A stretch of DNA of 54,105 bases, taken from assembly GCA_021371795.1 (NCBI GenBank), contig JAJFVK010000018.1:1-54105 (forward strand), written 5' to 3'. Every line of letters begins with the position of its first letter. Position 1 is the first letter of the stretch. The translations under genes were made by a program, and so were the position numbers. Under the pieces are notes generated by a model, which ran no database searches, was not told the origin of the DNA, and worked only from the letters and a program-made list of their open reading frames with translations. Source of the stretch: Planctomycetaceae bacterium (GTDB lineage: Bacteria > Planctomycetota > Phycisphaerae > Sedimentisphaerales > UBA12454). Positions 26,745 to 36,249 of this stretch are shown here, piece by piece.

Positions 26745-27839
26745 TCAGTCTCCGAAGCACGTATTAACTTCGCGAGCGGCCTGAATCAATTGCGAATTGA
26801 CAGGCACTTTACGAACCTTTCCTGCAACCTGCGAAAGTGGAACACTCGATATTTTATTATTTTTCAATACGACGAGTCGATTCCTCGCGCCGCTCATAAC
26901 TAATTCCAGAGCCGCGTGTCCAAAACTTGTCGCTAATACTCTATCGTGAGCCGTCGGCCTTCCGCCACGCTGAATATAACCAAGCGTTACGCTGCGAGCT
27001 TCGAGCCCGAGCCCCATTTCAATTTGCCCCGCCAGTTTATTCGCAATTCCGCCAAGTCGAACACTCTCCGGACTGTACGCTACAGTTCTGCGAACTACCA
27101 TTTCGCCGCCGAGCTCTTTTGCGCCTTCAGCAACTGTGATAAGAGTATAAGTCTTGCCCCATTTGTTTCGTTCATTGATGAAGTCGCAGACATTTTTCAA
27201 TTTGTACGGAATTTCCGGAATCAAAATCACATCGCTTCCGCCCGCAACGCCTGCATACAGAGCAATCCATCCTGCGTATCTGCCCATCACTTCGACAACC
27301 ATAATCCGATGATGAGCGCTTGCGGTAGTTCGTAATTTATCGATTGCGTCTGTTGCCGTCGCAACCGCGGTATCGAATCCGAAAGTAAAATCCGTTCCCC
27401 AAAGGTCATTATCGATTGTTTTCGGCACGCCGATAATCGAAAGATTCCTGCCGGCAAGTTTTTCGGCGCTGGTCATTGTCCCATCGCCGCCTATACAGAT
27501 TAACGCATCGATTTTTTTCTGCCGCAGCGTACGATAGCAAAACGCCGACATATCTTTGAATACAACTTCGCCATTTTTATTTTTCACAGGGTACTTCGTA
27601 GGATTTGTCGTATTGTTCGAGCCGAGGATTGTGCCGCCGACTTCGAGAATATGGCTGACATCCCTATAGCTCAACGGCCTGATTCTATTTTCAATCAAGC
27701 CGAGAAAGCCGTCTTCGACACCCCAGACATTAATACCATATTTATTGATTGCCGTTTTCGTTACCGCCCTGATAACCGCGTTGAGTCCCGGACAATCTCC
27801 GCCGCCTGTCATTACCGCTATCGTCTTGATGTTACCCAT
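26745..27839 (-). CDS. pfkA: 6-phosphofructokinase
   Basis: This enzyme phosphorylates fructose 6-phosphate in glycolysis. The 364-residue protein has the donor loop TGGGDCPGLNAVIR (11-24), GGDGT (117-121) and PKTIDND (139-145) with the catalytic Asp, then MGRYAGWIA and the AEGAKE segment. It combines Gly120 (the residue associated with ATP use) with Lys140 (shared with pyrophosphate-dependent enzymes), a combination typical of the so-called group X ATP enzymes. The phosphoryl donor is therefore probably ATP but not proven. Confidence 0.92.
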   Translation of the reverse strand: MGNIKTIAVMTGGGDCPGLNAVIRAVTKTAINKYGINVWGVEDGFLGLIENRIRPLSYRDVSHILEVGGTILGSNNTTNPTKYPVKNKNGEVVFKDMSAFCYRTLRQKKIDALICIGGDGTMTSAEKLAGRNLSIIGVPKTIDNDLWGTDFTFGFDTAVATATDAIDKLRTTASAHHRIMVVEVMGRYAGWIALYAGVAGGSDVILIPEIPYKLKNVCDFINERNKWGKTYTLITVAEGAKELGGEMVVRRTVAYSPESVRLGGIANKLAGQIEMGLGLEARSVTLGYIQRGGRPTAHDRVLATSFGHAALELVMSGARNRLVVLKNNKISSVPLSQVAGKVRKVPVNSQLIQAAREVNTCFGD

Positions 27840-27862
27840 TTATTCACCCTTCACAAATAATT

Positions 27863-27918
27863 GTTTAGCCCCGCCAACATTACAATCCCCCTTGTGGGGA
27901 CTATGGCGGGGTTGTTTA
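27863..27918. repeat. 55-bp palindromic repeat, copy 2 (intergenic)
   Basis: This is the second copy of the AGCCCCGCC...GGCGGGG element, between pfkA and pepF. It is followed by an AATCAGTGTAATCTGCGATTA segment that also occurs at 21507-21534. Confidence 0.75.
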
Positions 27919-27952
27919 ATCAGTGTAATCTGCGATTATAAAAATGCAACAA

Positions 27953-29713
27953 CTATGCCAATTTTACTTTTTCCCATTCTTCCATTATCGCCGCAACCAG
28001 CGGTTCAACCGTCCGCACTGAAAAATCAAAATTCAACCCCGCTGCTTTGAACAATTCCGGCAGCGGCCTTGACCCGCCCAGCGACAGAGCCTTGTGATAA
28101 TTATTAACCGCCAGATTTATATCTTTTCGTGATTGCAGCCAAATCCCTATCGCGCCAAGCAGTGAAATCCCATATTCTATATAATATAACGGACACTGAA
28201 ACAAGTGCGATTGCTTGTGCCACATCATTTCACGATATTCGGCCAGCCCCGACCAGTCGTACAGCTCGCCAAAGAATCGCCTGTTAATTTCCAGCCACGC
28301 TTTTCTCCGTCCCTGTTTGCTCTCCGCAGGATGTTCATATATCCAGTGCTGAAATGCGTCGATGTTCGCGATCCAGGCAAAAATATAAATAACACCTTCC
28401 AACTGTTCGCGCCATGCCCGTTTGGCATCCGCTTCGCTGTAAAATTCCGTCAGGTATCTGCTGCCTATCAGTTCCATCGTCTGCGAAGCCACCTCACAGA
28501 ATTCAATCGGCGGATTCCTGTACATCACAATTTTTTCATTCTTGCACGCCTCGGAATGAAAAGCGTGCCCGCCCTCGTGCAGCAGCAGATAAATATCGCC
28601 GTTGCTTCCGACAGTATTTCCGAAAATAAATTGCGTTCGCCGCTCGTGTAGTGTCGATTGATAACCGCCCGGCGCTTTGCCTTTTCTGCTGACCAAATCC
28701 AGCAGTCCCGCTGCATCCATTCCAGCGATTATCTTATCAAAATCTGGACAAACCCGCCCAACCATTTTGCGTATGCCGCGAACAAGTTCTGCCGCAGTTT
28801 TGTAAGGAGCCAGCGCCTTTCTGCCATAAGGGTCTGCCGGCTGATGCACATCGAAATCCCACGGCCGAATCGTATCAAGCTTCATAATTTCGCGCCGCGA
28901 TTTAAAAATATTTTCCATCGCAGGTCGTACCGTCTGCGTTACCGCTTCATGATATTTGAAACAATCCGCCGGCGTATAATCAAATCGATACCATTCCTTA
29001 AATCTAAAATCGCGGAAATTTTTGAATCCCGCGTTGATTGCGATATTGTGCCGCAGCGAAATCATTTTATCATAAATATCGTCGAGCTTTTCAGCGTCCT
29101 GCTTGCGCCGTTCCATCATTGCCCGCCACGCTTTTTCGCGAATGGCCCTGTCCTGCTCGGAAAGTTTCCGCCCGATTTGCGGCATCGTCAGTTGTTGACC
29201 ATCAAATTCAACAGTCATCGCTCCGCATACAGTCTGATATTCCTGAATCGCAAGATTTTCCTGCTTTTCGAGTTCTACATTTTCCTGCCGGAACAGTTCG
29301 ACATCCGCCCGCATATTCCTGATATACACAAAATAATAATCGTTCTTCGGTTTGATTGAATTGTAAGCCGCGACAAGTTTTTTCTTTAATTCGAAATCTA
29401 ACGGCTTGATTGCCGGAAGAATTTCCTGTGTGAAATGTTTGTATGCTTCGCTTCGTGATTTGTCGTCGGTCTGACAGGTCATTCGAATATAAAGCACTGA
29501 ACTGTATTCGCCGATTGCGCTTTCAAGTTCAGACCATTGCGAAATGAATACTTCCATTGCCTCCCATGAATCGATGGAGAATTTTAAAAGCGTCTGATAC
29601 AAAGCACAAACTTCCTGTGCTTTGGAAAAATCTGTATTGGCCGGCACGAATTTCCTCGGCTGATAAAGAGGTATCTTGCTTAAATCCAGTTCAGCGGCTT
29701 TCGTTAATTCCAT
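27953..29713 (-). CDS. M3-family oligoendopeptidase (PepF-like)
   Basis: This cytosolic zinc metallopeptidase of 586 residues cleaves short peptides. The HExxH motif is LLHEGGHAFH (His379, Glu380, His383), and the third zinc ligand lies in PPIEFCEVASQ about 25 residues later, as in family M3. The long helical N-terminal part (residues 1-350) is typical of M3 enzymes. It is not clustered with transport genes. Specificity cannot be read from sequence. Confidence 0.88.
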   Translation of the reverse strand: MELTKAAELDLSKIPLYQPRKFVPANTDFSKAQEVCALYQTLLKFSIDSWEAMEVFISQWSELESAIGEYSSVLYIRMTCQTDDKSRSEAYKHFTQEILPAIKPLDFELKKKLVAAYNSIKPKNDYYFVYIRNMRADVELFRQENVELEKQENLAIQEYQTVCGAMTVEFDGQQLTMPQIGRKLSEQDRAIREKAWRAMMERRKQDAEKLDDIYDKMISLRHNIAINAGFKNFRDFRFKEWYRFDYTPADCFKYHEAVTQTVRPAMENIFKSRREIMKLDTIRPWDFDVHQPADPYGRKALAPYKTAAELVRGIRKMVGRVCPDFDKIIAGMDAAGLLDLVSRKGKAPGGYQSTLHERRTQFIFGNTVGSNGDIYLLLHEGGHAFHSEACKNEKIVMYRNPPIEFCEVASQTMELIGSRYLTEFYSEADAKRAWREQLEGVIYIFAWIANIDAFQHWIYEHPAESKQGRRKAWLEINRRFFGELYDWSGLAEYREMMWHKQSHLFQCPLYYIEYGISLLGAIGIWLQSRKDINLAVNNYHKALSLGGSRPLPELFKAAGLNFDFSVRTVEPLVAAIMEEWEKVKLA

Positions 29714-29731
29714 TGCAACTCCTAATTACAT

Positions 29732-29760
29732 AAAAAAAGCCCCGACTCACATCGGGGCCT
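29732..29760 (-). terminator. rho-independent terminator after transketolase
   Basis: On the minus strand GGCCCCGA-TGTGAG-TCGGGGC forms a GC-rich hairpin followed by seven T. It lies about 55 bases after the tkt stop and before pepF. Confidence 0.85.
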
Positions 29761-29815
29761 ATTTACATATCAAATTTTAATCAATTCGAGTTCATTCGTG
29801 TCAATTCGTGGTTAA

Positions 29816-31822
29816 TTATCGTTTCGCCGCTGCGATTGACTTTTTCGCCGCCGCAACTGTCGCATCAGGCGTAATGCCGAATTTTTCGTAGCATATCTTA
29901 TATGGTGCCGAAATGCCGAATCCGGTCATACCGATAAATTCGCCGCAATCGCCGATGTATCTTTCCCAGCCCATTTTAATACCGGCTTCAACCGCGACTC
30001 TCGCCTTAACGCTCGGCGGAAGAACTGAATCTTTGTATGCCTTGTCCTGCTTTTCGAACAGTTCCCAGCTCACGATATTCACAACTTGCGCCTTAATATT
30101 TTCAGCGGCGAGTTTCTCCGCGGCATTCATCGCGATTTCAAGTTCCGAACCAACGCCGATAAGGATGACATCAGGCTTATCCTGTTTTACAACAGCATAG
30201 CCGCCCTTTGCGATGCTCGATGCCGCCGGATATTTTGTTCTGTCGAGAGTCGGCAGATTCTGTCTTGTCAGCAGCAGAGCGGAAGGCCCGTTATGTTCGA
30301 GTGCGATTTTCCAGCAATATGCTGTTTCGTTCGCGTCAGCGGGACGCAGCACAAGCATATTCGGGATTGCGCGAAGAGCAGCGATATGTTCTACAGGCTG
30401 ATGTGTCGGCCCATCTTCGCCAAGACCGATTGTATCGTGCGTGAAAACAAATATTGATTTATAACCGCTCATCGCCGCAACGCGAACAGATGGTTTCATA
30501 TAATCAAAGAAGCAGAAGAACGTTCCGCCGTAAGCGCGAAGTAGATCGCTCGTTGCGATACCGTTCATAATTGCCGCCATCGCGTGCTCACGAACTCCGT
30601 AGCGAATATATCGGCCTGCTGGTTTATCTTTCTGGAAGTCTTCAGCGCCTTTGAATTTCGTATTATTCGAAGGTGTCAAATCTGCTGAACCGCCCAGAAT
30701 CAGCGACATATTCGGCATAAGCGCATCGAGCGTTTTCCCTGATGCCGACCTTGTCGCCATTGGCTCTGCGCCGAACGTCGGCAGATTCGTAATTTCCGGA
30801 TACGGATTTTCAATCAGTTTCGCAAGGTCAGGATACTGCTGTGAATACTTCTTGAACATCTCGTTCCATTTCTTCTCAAGCTCTGCGCCTTTTGTTTTTT
30901 CTTTCTGCATATGAGCAAGAGCTTCAGCCGGAACGTGGAATGTCTTTTCAGTATCCCATCCGAAATTTTTCTTTATCAGTTTAATTTCATCATCGCCCAG
31001 CGGTGCGCCGTGTGCAGTGTGCGTATCCTGAAAATGTGGACTGCCGAAACCGATGTGTGTGCGAAGATTGATAATGCACGGCCTGTTCTTTTCCGCCTGT
31101 GCGTTTTCGAGAGCTTTCTCAAATGAAAGCATATCATTGCCATCTCCGCCAACAACCTGAACATACCAGTTATATGCTTCGAATCTTTTCGCTCTGTCTT
31201 CACTGAACGAAAGACTTGTGTTGCCATCGATTGAAATGTGGTTATCATCATATATAACGATGAGTTTATTTAAGCCAAGATGTCCCGCAAGTGAACAAGC
31301 TTCGGACGAAACGCCTTCCTGCAAACATCCGTCGCCTGCGACAACGTAAATATTGTAATCGAACAGATTATAATTTTCTTTATTGAAATACGCAGCCAGA
31401 TATTTCTGAGCGATTGCCATACCAACACCGTTACTGATACCCTGACCTAATGGCCCTGTCGTCGCTTCAACACCTGCTGTATGACCATATTCCGGATGCC
31501 CCGGCGTTTTGCTGCCGAACTGCCTGAAGTTTTTCAAATCCTCAAGACTTAAATCATATCCGGTCAAATAGAGCATAGAATACAGAAGCATACTTCCATG
31601 CCCTGCGCTCAAGACGAACCTGTCTCTGCCGAGCCATTTCGGATTAGTCGGATTGTGCTTCATATATTTCGTCCACAGCGTATATGCTGCCGGAGCCATA
31701 CCCATCGGCATACCCGGATGGCCGGACTTGGCTTTTTGAACACCGTCCATTGAAAGGAATCTTATCGTTTGAACGCAAAGTTCATCTAACTCATTTAAAC
31801 CTGGATTTACCTTATTCTGCAT
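29816..31822 (-). CDS. tkt: transketolase
   Basis: This thiamine diphosphate enzyme of the pentose phosphate pathway moves two-carbon units between sugar phosphates. The 668-residue protein has the N-terminal Pyr/PP domain with MDGVQKAKSGHPGMPMG, the ThDP motif GDGCLQEGVSSEACSLAGHLGLNKL, the GIREHAM-type segment YGVREHAMAAI and the C-terminal domain. Its length matches bacterial TktA. The mRNA ends at its own terminator before pepF. Confidence 0.95.
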   Translation of the reverse strand: MQNKVNPGLNELDELCVQTIRFLSMDGVQKAKSGHPGMPMGMAPAAYTLWTKYMKHNPTNPKWLGRDRFVLSAGHGSMLLYSMLYLTGYDLSLEDLKNFRQFGSKTPGHPEYGHTAGVEATTGPLGQGISNGVGMAIAQKYLAAYFNKENYNLFDYNIYVVAGDGCLQEGVSSEACSLAGHLGLNKLIVIYDDNHISIDGNTSLSFSEDRAKRFEAYNWYVQVVGGDGNDMLSFEKALENAQAEKNRPCIINLRTHIGFGSPHFQDTHTAHGAPLGDDEIKLIKKNFGWDTEKTFHVPAEALAHMQKEKTKGAELEKKWNEMFKKYSQQYPDLAKLIENPYPEITNLPTFGAEPMATRSASGKTLDALMPNMSLILGGSADLTPSNNTKFKGAEDFQKDKPAGRYIRYGVREHAMAAIMNGIATSDLLRAYGGTFFCFFDYMKPSVRVAAMSGYKSIFVFTHDTIGLGEDGPTHQPVEHIAALRAIPNMLVLRPADANETAYCWKIALEHNGPSALLLTRQNLPTLDRTKYPAASSIAKGGYAVVKQDKPDVILIGVGSELEIAMNAAEKLAAENIKAQVVNIVSWELFEKQDKAYKDSVLPPSVKARVAVEAGIKMGWERYIGDCGEFIGMTGFGISAPYKICYEKFGITPDATVAAAKKSIAAAKR

Positions 31823-32143
31823 TTTCTTTCCTTCTAAATATCACGTAATTAATATTAACCGCCGAATAGTAATTTAAAACCATTCTTCTGTCAATGAATT
31901 GGAACACAAATTAGACAACCCTTTGTTGCGTCCCATAACACAAAGAACAGAATCGAAAATTAATTTTTAAAAAAATCGGTAAACCGACACACCCCCTCTA
32001 ACCCATTATTATTACACAAGTTATACAATCAGCCCGTTTTGCTTTTTATTTATTGCCCCTTTAAAATAAGTTACCTTTATTCATTGTCGATAAGGGGTTA
32101 TGGACAAGAATTGCCGGTTGTGCAGTTTATTGGAGTTTTGAAA
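31823..32143. other. gene-free stretch between divergent tkt and histidine kinase
   Basis: These 321 bases separate two divergent genes and must hold both promoters. The DNA is AT-rich with no obvious hairpins, repeats or reading frame that looks coding. I see nothing that can be named with confidence. Confidence 0.4.
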
Positions 32144-34108
32144 ATGTACCAAATATCAAAAAAGTCTTCGAACATCATTACGATAGTTACTATCGTATTG
32201 GGGTTGGGCGGTATGTTTGTTCTGTGGATGTTTACAAACGGAGCAAAGAACCCGAACGTTGACTTATCTGTCCTGATAGTTTTATTCGTATGCCTCATTT
32301 CTATCGGCCTTACGATATTCCAGATTGTATCCGGCCATATTAAATCGCAGTTCACACAATTTAAGGGTTACATTTCAAATTTAAGTTCCGAGCTTGAGAC
32401 TTCGCAGATTCAGGCCGACCAGATTAACCGACAGCTCCAGCTTTCGGTAAAATACGCAAACTCAATGTCGCAGCAGGCCGCCGATGCCAACAAAGCCAAA
32501 GGCGAGTTCCTTGCCGGCATGAGCCATCATATCCGAACGCCGATGAATGCGATTATCGGTTTCAGCGAAATTCTGGTCGAGGACGATTTAACGCCGGTTC
32601 AGCAAAATCAGGTCAAAATCATTCGAGACAGCAGCAAAGCGCTGCTTCGCCTCATTAACGACCTGTTTGATTTCTCAAAAATCGAATCAGGCAGACTTGA
32701 AGTTGATAACAACGCCATTGTAAACATTGACAATGCGCTTTCGTCAATCGACTCTATTATGCGTCAGGCCGCCAATGAAAAAGGCCTGCTCTTTGAAATC
32801 GTCCGTTCGTCGGACTTTATAAGCGATGACGCATGTATAAACGTTGATGCTTCAAGATTCAAACAATGCCTTATGAACCTCGTCGGCAACGCCATTAAAT
32901 TCACACGTAAGGGGTTTGTCAGAATCAGCGTTCTGAATCACCATGAAAACAATAAACATTTCATCAGGTTTAACATTGAAGACAGCGGAATTGGAGTAGC
33001 GACGGAAAACCTGACTCGCATATTCGAGCCGTTCTCACAAATTGAAAAATCTGACGGCCTGATTAACCATCAGTTTTCAAGCACTGGCCTCGGCCTTGCG
33101 GTAACGCACCACATCGCTGAAAAGCTCGGCGGCAAACTGACTGTAACAAGCGTTTACGGCAAAGGTTCTACGTTTTCATTATTTGTGCCTGCTGCACAGA
33201 CAGAAAGCACCGCTGCCGAACAGCAAAATAAGCAAGATTCTGCAAACTCGGCCAATGCAAAGCCCGCTTCTGACAATACAAAGCTGACCGGAAATATTCT
33301 TGTCGCAGAGGACAGCCCGACAAATCAGACGCTCATTGAGCTTATTCTGAAAAAGGCAGGCCTGAAAGCCAAAATCGTTGACAACGGTTATGAAGCAGTG
33401 CAGTGCGTAGAGACTCAAAAGTTCGACGCGATTCTTATGGACATTCAAATGCCCGTCATGAACGGCTACGAAGCGACGAAGCTTATTAAAGCAAAGCATC
33501 CGGAAATACCGGTTCTCGCTCTGACTGCCTGCGCAATGAAAGGCGATGATGATAAATGTTTTGCTGCCGGCTGTGATGATTACCTCACAAAACCGGTTGA
33601 CAGAAAGAAGCTTCTTGCTGCTTTAACCAAACATATCTCTGCCAAACTCAAGCAGAGCGAGCAAACAGATAACACTACTAATACACAGGGAACAAGAATG
33701 AATTTAGCTGAAACAAACGTACAAACAAGTGAATGTGAGGTTGATTGGTCGCTTCTTATGGAACGAATTGGAGATGAGGAGCTGGTCGATGAAATCATAC
33801 CGGTCTTTATCAAGGACAACGAGGGAAGAGTACAACTGCTCGCCGAGGCTGTGAGGAAACAGGATTCACCAGAAGTCAAATTTTACGCTCACTCAATAAA
33901 AGGCGCCTGCGGAACAGTCGGTTCCCCAATACTATTCGAACTGGGCAAACAGCTCGAAAACGCCGCACGGCTCGAAGAAAAGGACAAATACACTGCTCTT
34001 TACCAGCAGATTCAGACTCATTTTGACAAATTGCTGGCCTTTTTGAGACGCAGCGACTGGAAGCAGATTGCCAAACAAGCCGCTTCGGCCGCAAATTCCA
34101 AGTCCTAA
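32144..34108 (+). CDS. membrane hybrid histidine kinase with receiver and Hpt domains
   Basis: This 654-residue phosphorelay protein has two N-terminal membrane spans (about 12-30 and 42-62), a coiled linker, a HisKA/HATPase kinase core, a receiver domain and a C-terminal Hpt domain. The H-box is [13 protein letters not shown] with the phospho-His at 128. The ATPase has [17 protein letters not shown] and GLGLAV. The receiver has [10 protein letters not shown], the phospho-acceptor in ILMDIQMPV and YLTKPV; the Hpt histidine lies in [10 protein letters not shown]. The residue after the H-box His is His rather than the usual Glu. ATG 32144 is chosen because TGGAG lies eight bases upstream. No partner response regulator is adjacent. 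Confidence 0.92.
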   Translation: MYQISKKSSNIITIVTIVLGLGGMFVLWMFTNGAKNPNVDLSVLIVLFVCLISIGLTIFQIVSGHIKSQFTQFKGYISNLSSELETSQIQADQINRQLQLSVKYANSMSQQAADANKAKGEFLAGMSHHIRTPMNAIIGFSEILVEDDLTPVQQNQVKIIRDSSKALLRLINDLFDFSKIESGRLEVDNNAIVNIDNALSSIDSIMRQAANEKGLLFEIVRSSDFISDDACINVDASRFKQCLMNLVGNAIKFTRKGFVRISVLNHHENNKHFIRFNIEDSGIGVATENLTRIFEPFSQIEKSDGLINHQFSSTGLGLAVTHHIAEKLGGKLTVTSVYGKGSTFSLFVPAAQTESTAAEQQNKQDSANSANAKPASDNTKLTGNILVAEDSPTNQTLIELILKKAGLKAKIVDNGYEAVQCVETQKFDAILMDIQMPVMNGYEATKLIKAKHPEIPVLALTACAMKGDDDKCFAAGCDDYLTKPVDRKKLLAALTKHISAKLKQSEQTDNTTNTQGTRMNLAETNVQTSECEVDWSLLMERIGDEELVDEIIPVFIKDNEGRVQLLAEAVRKQDSPEVKFYAHSIKGACGTVGSPILFELGKQLENAARLEEKDKYTALYQQIQTHFDKLLAFLRRSDWKQIAKQAASAANSKS

Positions 34109-34138
34109 CATACAGAATCGCCAATTTTACTTCTTTAG

Positions 34139-34167
34139 TTGACTTTTCGCCTTTTTACCACTAAAAT
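34139..34167 (+). promoter_or_regulatory. sigma-70 promoter of tRNA-Leu
   Basis: TTGACT (34139-34144) and TAAAAT (34162-34167) are separated by 17 bases. The tRNA begins about 95 bases downstream. Confidence 0.65.
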
Positions 34168-34260
34168 CAAGGTTCGTAAATATTTGTACTGTTAGCCCGC
34201 TGATTCATTCGGTGGGTTGGTATTGGATATTTGCATTTTGATATTTGATTTGAGTTGGTA

Positions 34261-34344
<84 letters not shown>

Positions 34345-34365
34345 GTATTTAGCGTTGAGCTTGTA

Positions 34366-34410
34366 GCGTATAGCGTATAGTTCTAAACGCTCTACGCTGT
34401 ACGCTTTTTT
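34366..34410 (+). terminator. terminator after tRNA-Leu
   Basis: GCGTATAGCGTATAG and CTCTACGCTGTACGC form a 15-bp stem with two mismatches, followed by TTTTTT. Its position fits termination of the tRNA-Leu transcript. Confidence 0.65.
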
Positions 34411-34479
34411 CCGCTTCACGCTTCACGAATAACGAGATACAAAAACCGAATTATACTTTCTAACGGTGAGCATTTTAAA

Positions 34480-35229
34480 TTGGCGGAATTCAAAATCAAA
34501 GCGGTTCTCTTCGACCTGGGCGATACACTTCTCAACTACGGGAAAATCGACCCGCACGAGCCGTTTTTCAAAGCCGCCGCCAAAACCTGGCAATGGCTCA
34601 AGGAACAGGGACAGGTTACTGGCTTCCAGTGGTTATATACAGTTCGAAGTCTGCTGGCTATTCATTCAAGAATTGTATGGTCGCACTTCACCGGCCATGA
34701 TTTCGATTCTATGCAGGTCATGAAGAACCTCGGCAAAAGTATGGGACACCAGCTCACCGACCAGCAGTACGAAGACCTCGTCTGGTTATGGTACGAACCG
34801 CTGGCCGACATGGTTACAATCGAGCACGACATCCATCAAACGCTGACAACACTTCGCAGCAGAGGTTTAAAATTGGCGATAGTATCAAACACTTTCGTTT
34901 CCGCTGCGGTTTTGAACAAGCATCTTTGCCGGCTTGATATGTTCAAGTTTTTCGATTTCATTTATTATTCGTATCTGTTTAATAAACGAAAGCCGAATCC
35001 TGAAATGTTTCTGGCGGCCGCAAAGCAGTTGAATCTTCCGCCGAACGAAATTATTTATGTCGGCGATAGGATTGATAATGATGTTAAGGGAAGCATTGGT
35101 GCAGGAATGATTCCGGTACTCAAACGCACACGCGCTAACAGACATCAAACTCCCCCGCCCGGCGTTACAACAATCTCCGCAATATCAGAATTGCCCGGCG
35201 TTATCGAAAAAATCAACATCACCGCATAA
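34480..35229 (+). CDS. HAD-superfamily hydrolase
   Basis: This haloacid-dehalogenase-type phosphatase has 249 residues. Motif I is LFDLGDT (first Asp as nucleophile), motif II AIVSNT, motif III the Lys of FNKRKPNPEMF, and motif IV VGDRIDNDV. A helical cap lies between motifs I and II. A start at TTG 34480 is chosen because no ATG precedes motif I in this frame; GGTGAG lies about nine bases upstream. The physiological substrate is unknown. Confidence 0.87.
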   Translation: MAEFKIKAVLFDLGDTLLNYGKIDPHEPFFKAAAKTWQWLKEQGQVTGFQWLYTVRSLLAIHSRIVWSHFTGHDFDSMQVMKNLGKSMGHQLTDQQYEDLVWLWYEPLADMVTIEHDIHQTLTTLRSRGLKLAIVSNTFVSAAVLNKHLCRLDMFKFFDFIYYSYLFNKRKPNPEMFLAAAKQLNLPPNEIIYVGDRIDNDVKGSIGAGMIPVLKRTRANRHQTPPPGVTTISAISELPGVIEKINITA

Positions 35230-35239
35230 AAAAGATTTA

Positions 35240-35334
35240 ATATTTAATATTGAAGAAGGAACGCCTGCGGCGTGATATTTATAAAAATCTACAATATTCA
35301 ATATTCAATTTCTTTGTGTCTTAGTGGCTAATTT
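35240..35334. repeat. AT-rich dispersed repeats between convergent genes
   Basis: The gap between the HAD gene (+) and the PPC gene (-) holds ATTTAATATTGAAGAAGGAA, CAATATTCAATATTCAATTT and a TTTGTGTCTTAGTGGCTAA module related to the one at 17150-17177. Confidence 0.5.
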
Positions 35335-35772
35335 TTATCGTACTCGTAAAAGCTTCAGTCCAGTTTCCGGGTCAGCCTCTCTGCTTGCGTTGATGCCGAC
35401 GATTTCGATTATGGTAACTTCAAGGATAAGGAAAATCGAAGCCCCGCCTCTTGGACAGCCGACAATATGCGTATCACCCCTGCCGATACCCGCGTGCAGA
35501 TGAAGTTTTGGCTTATCACCATCGCAATAGATAGTGCCGACGCCAAGCGTTTCGCCGGGGCCGACAAAGTTGAAAAAGTTCGGCTCGATTTTCGGCTTTT
35601 CAGTTTTCGGCCCGACAACAACATCAGCTTTTCTGATACCGCCGGTGATTAGAACAGCCGCGCATTTGATTTGCTCTTTTGTAGCGATGGATTCAATGCA
35701 ATCGTATAGATTTTCACCTTCAAACAATCTCGCCGCAACTACCCTTCCAGTTTTGCCTACTGCATATTCCAT
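35335..35772 (-). CDS. PPC (DUF296) domain protein
   Basis: This 145-residue single-domain protein belongs to the plants-and-prokaryotes-conserved (PPC) family, whose members form trimers and in some cases bind DNA or metal. Characteristic stretches are GENLYDCIESIA near the N-terminus and KLHLHAGIGRGDTHIVGC with the conserved His-x-His. It starts only three bases after the PIN gene stop, on the same strand, but its composition is like that of the rest of the chromosome. Function is unknown. Confidence 0.82.
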   Translation of the reverse strand: MEYAVGKTGRVVAARLFEGENLYDCIESIATKEQIKCAAVLITGGIRKADVVVGPKTEKPKIEPNFFNFVGPGETLGVGTIYCDGDKPKLHLHAGIGRGDTHIVGCPRGGASIFLILEVTIIEIVGINASREADPETGLKLLRVR

Positions 35773-35775
35773 TTT

Positions 35776-36249
35776 TTATGCCCATATTTCATATTTAAGT
35801 TCTTTAGAGGTTATACTAAAAATCTTCTGCATTTTGTCATTTGTTATCAATGTCAGATTATAGGCGATGGCCTGCGATACTATCCACAAATCATTTTCAT
35901 CGATTCCAATCTCTGTCGCAGTTGCAGTATCTATTAGTTGTTCAGGATGTTTTTTATTTTTCCCATTAGGAGGGTACTTTTTATATAGAGATGCTCGTAA
36001 TTCTCCATACACCTCTGAAACACTTTTATCAAGTGGTAATATAACCGGTTTGGATTGATCTATAAAATCTCTATACAATTTAAAATCAAACTTTTTACTG
36101 GCTTTAGCACCATATATGACTTCACCCCAAACTATAACAGAGAGATATATCGGTGAATTTTGATCTATCTGGCATATTTTGTTTAATATAAAAGGTTCAG
36201 ACCTAAACCATTTAGACCATATATTTGTATCAAAAAGATATGCCTGCAT
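35776..36249 (-). CDS. PIN-domain ribonuclease (VapC-like)
   Basis: This 157-residue PIN-fold nuclease has the four acidic positions expected for Mg-dependent RNA cleavage: Asp7 in YLFDTNIW, Glu43 in VWGEVIYG, Asp in ENDLWIVSQA (about 119) and Asp in LITNDK (about 137). PIN proteins are commonly toxins paired with a small antitoxin, but no antitoxin gene stands next to it. Instead, its ATG directly abuts the stop of the large DNA methyltransferase, with no spacing, so the two are almost certainly cotranscribed and coupled. The gene is AT-rich like the methyltransferase and unlike flanking genes, which suggests joint transfer. Confidence 0.85.
   Translation of the reverse strand: MQAYLFDTNIWSKWFRSEPFILNKICQIDQNSPIYLSVIVWGEVIYGAKASKKFDFKLYRDFIDQSKPVILPLDKSVSEVYGELRASLYKKYPPNGKNKKHPEQLIDTATATEIGIDENDLWIVSQAIAYNLTLITNDKMQKIFSITSKELKYEIWA

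Noticed and set aside
35776-36249. A standard VapBC toxin-antitoxin pair
   Set aside because: The PIN motifs fit, but no small DNA-binding antitoxin gene is next to it; the only coupled gene is the methyltransferase.
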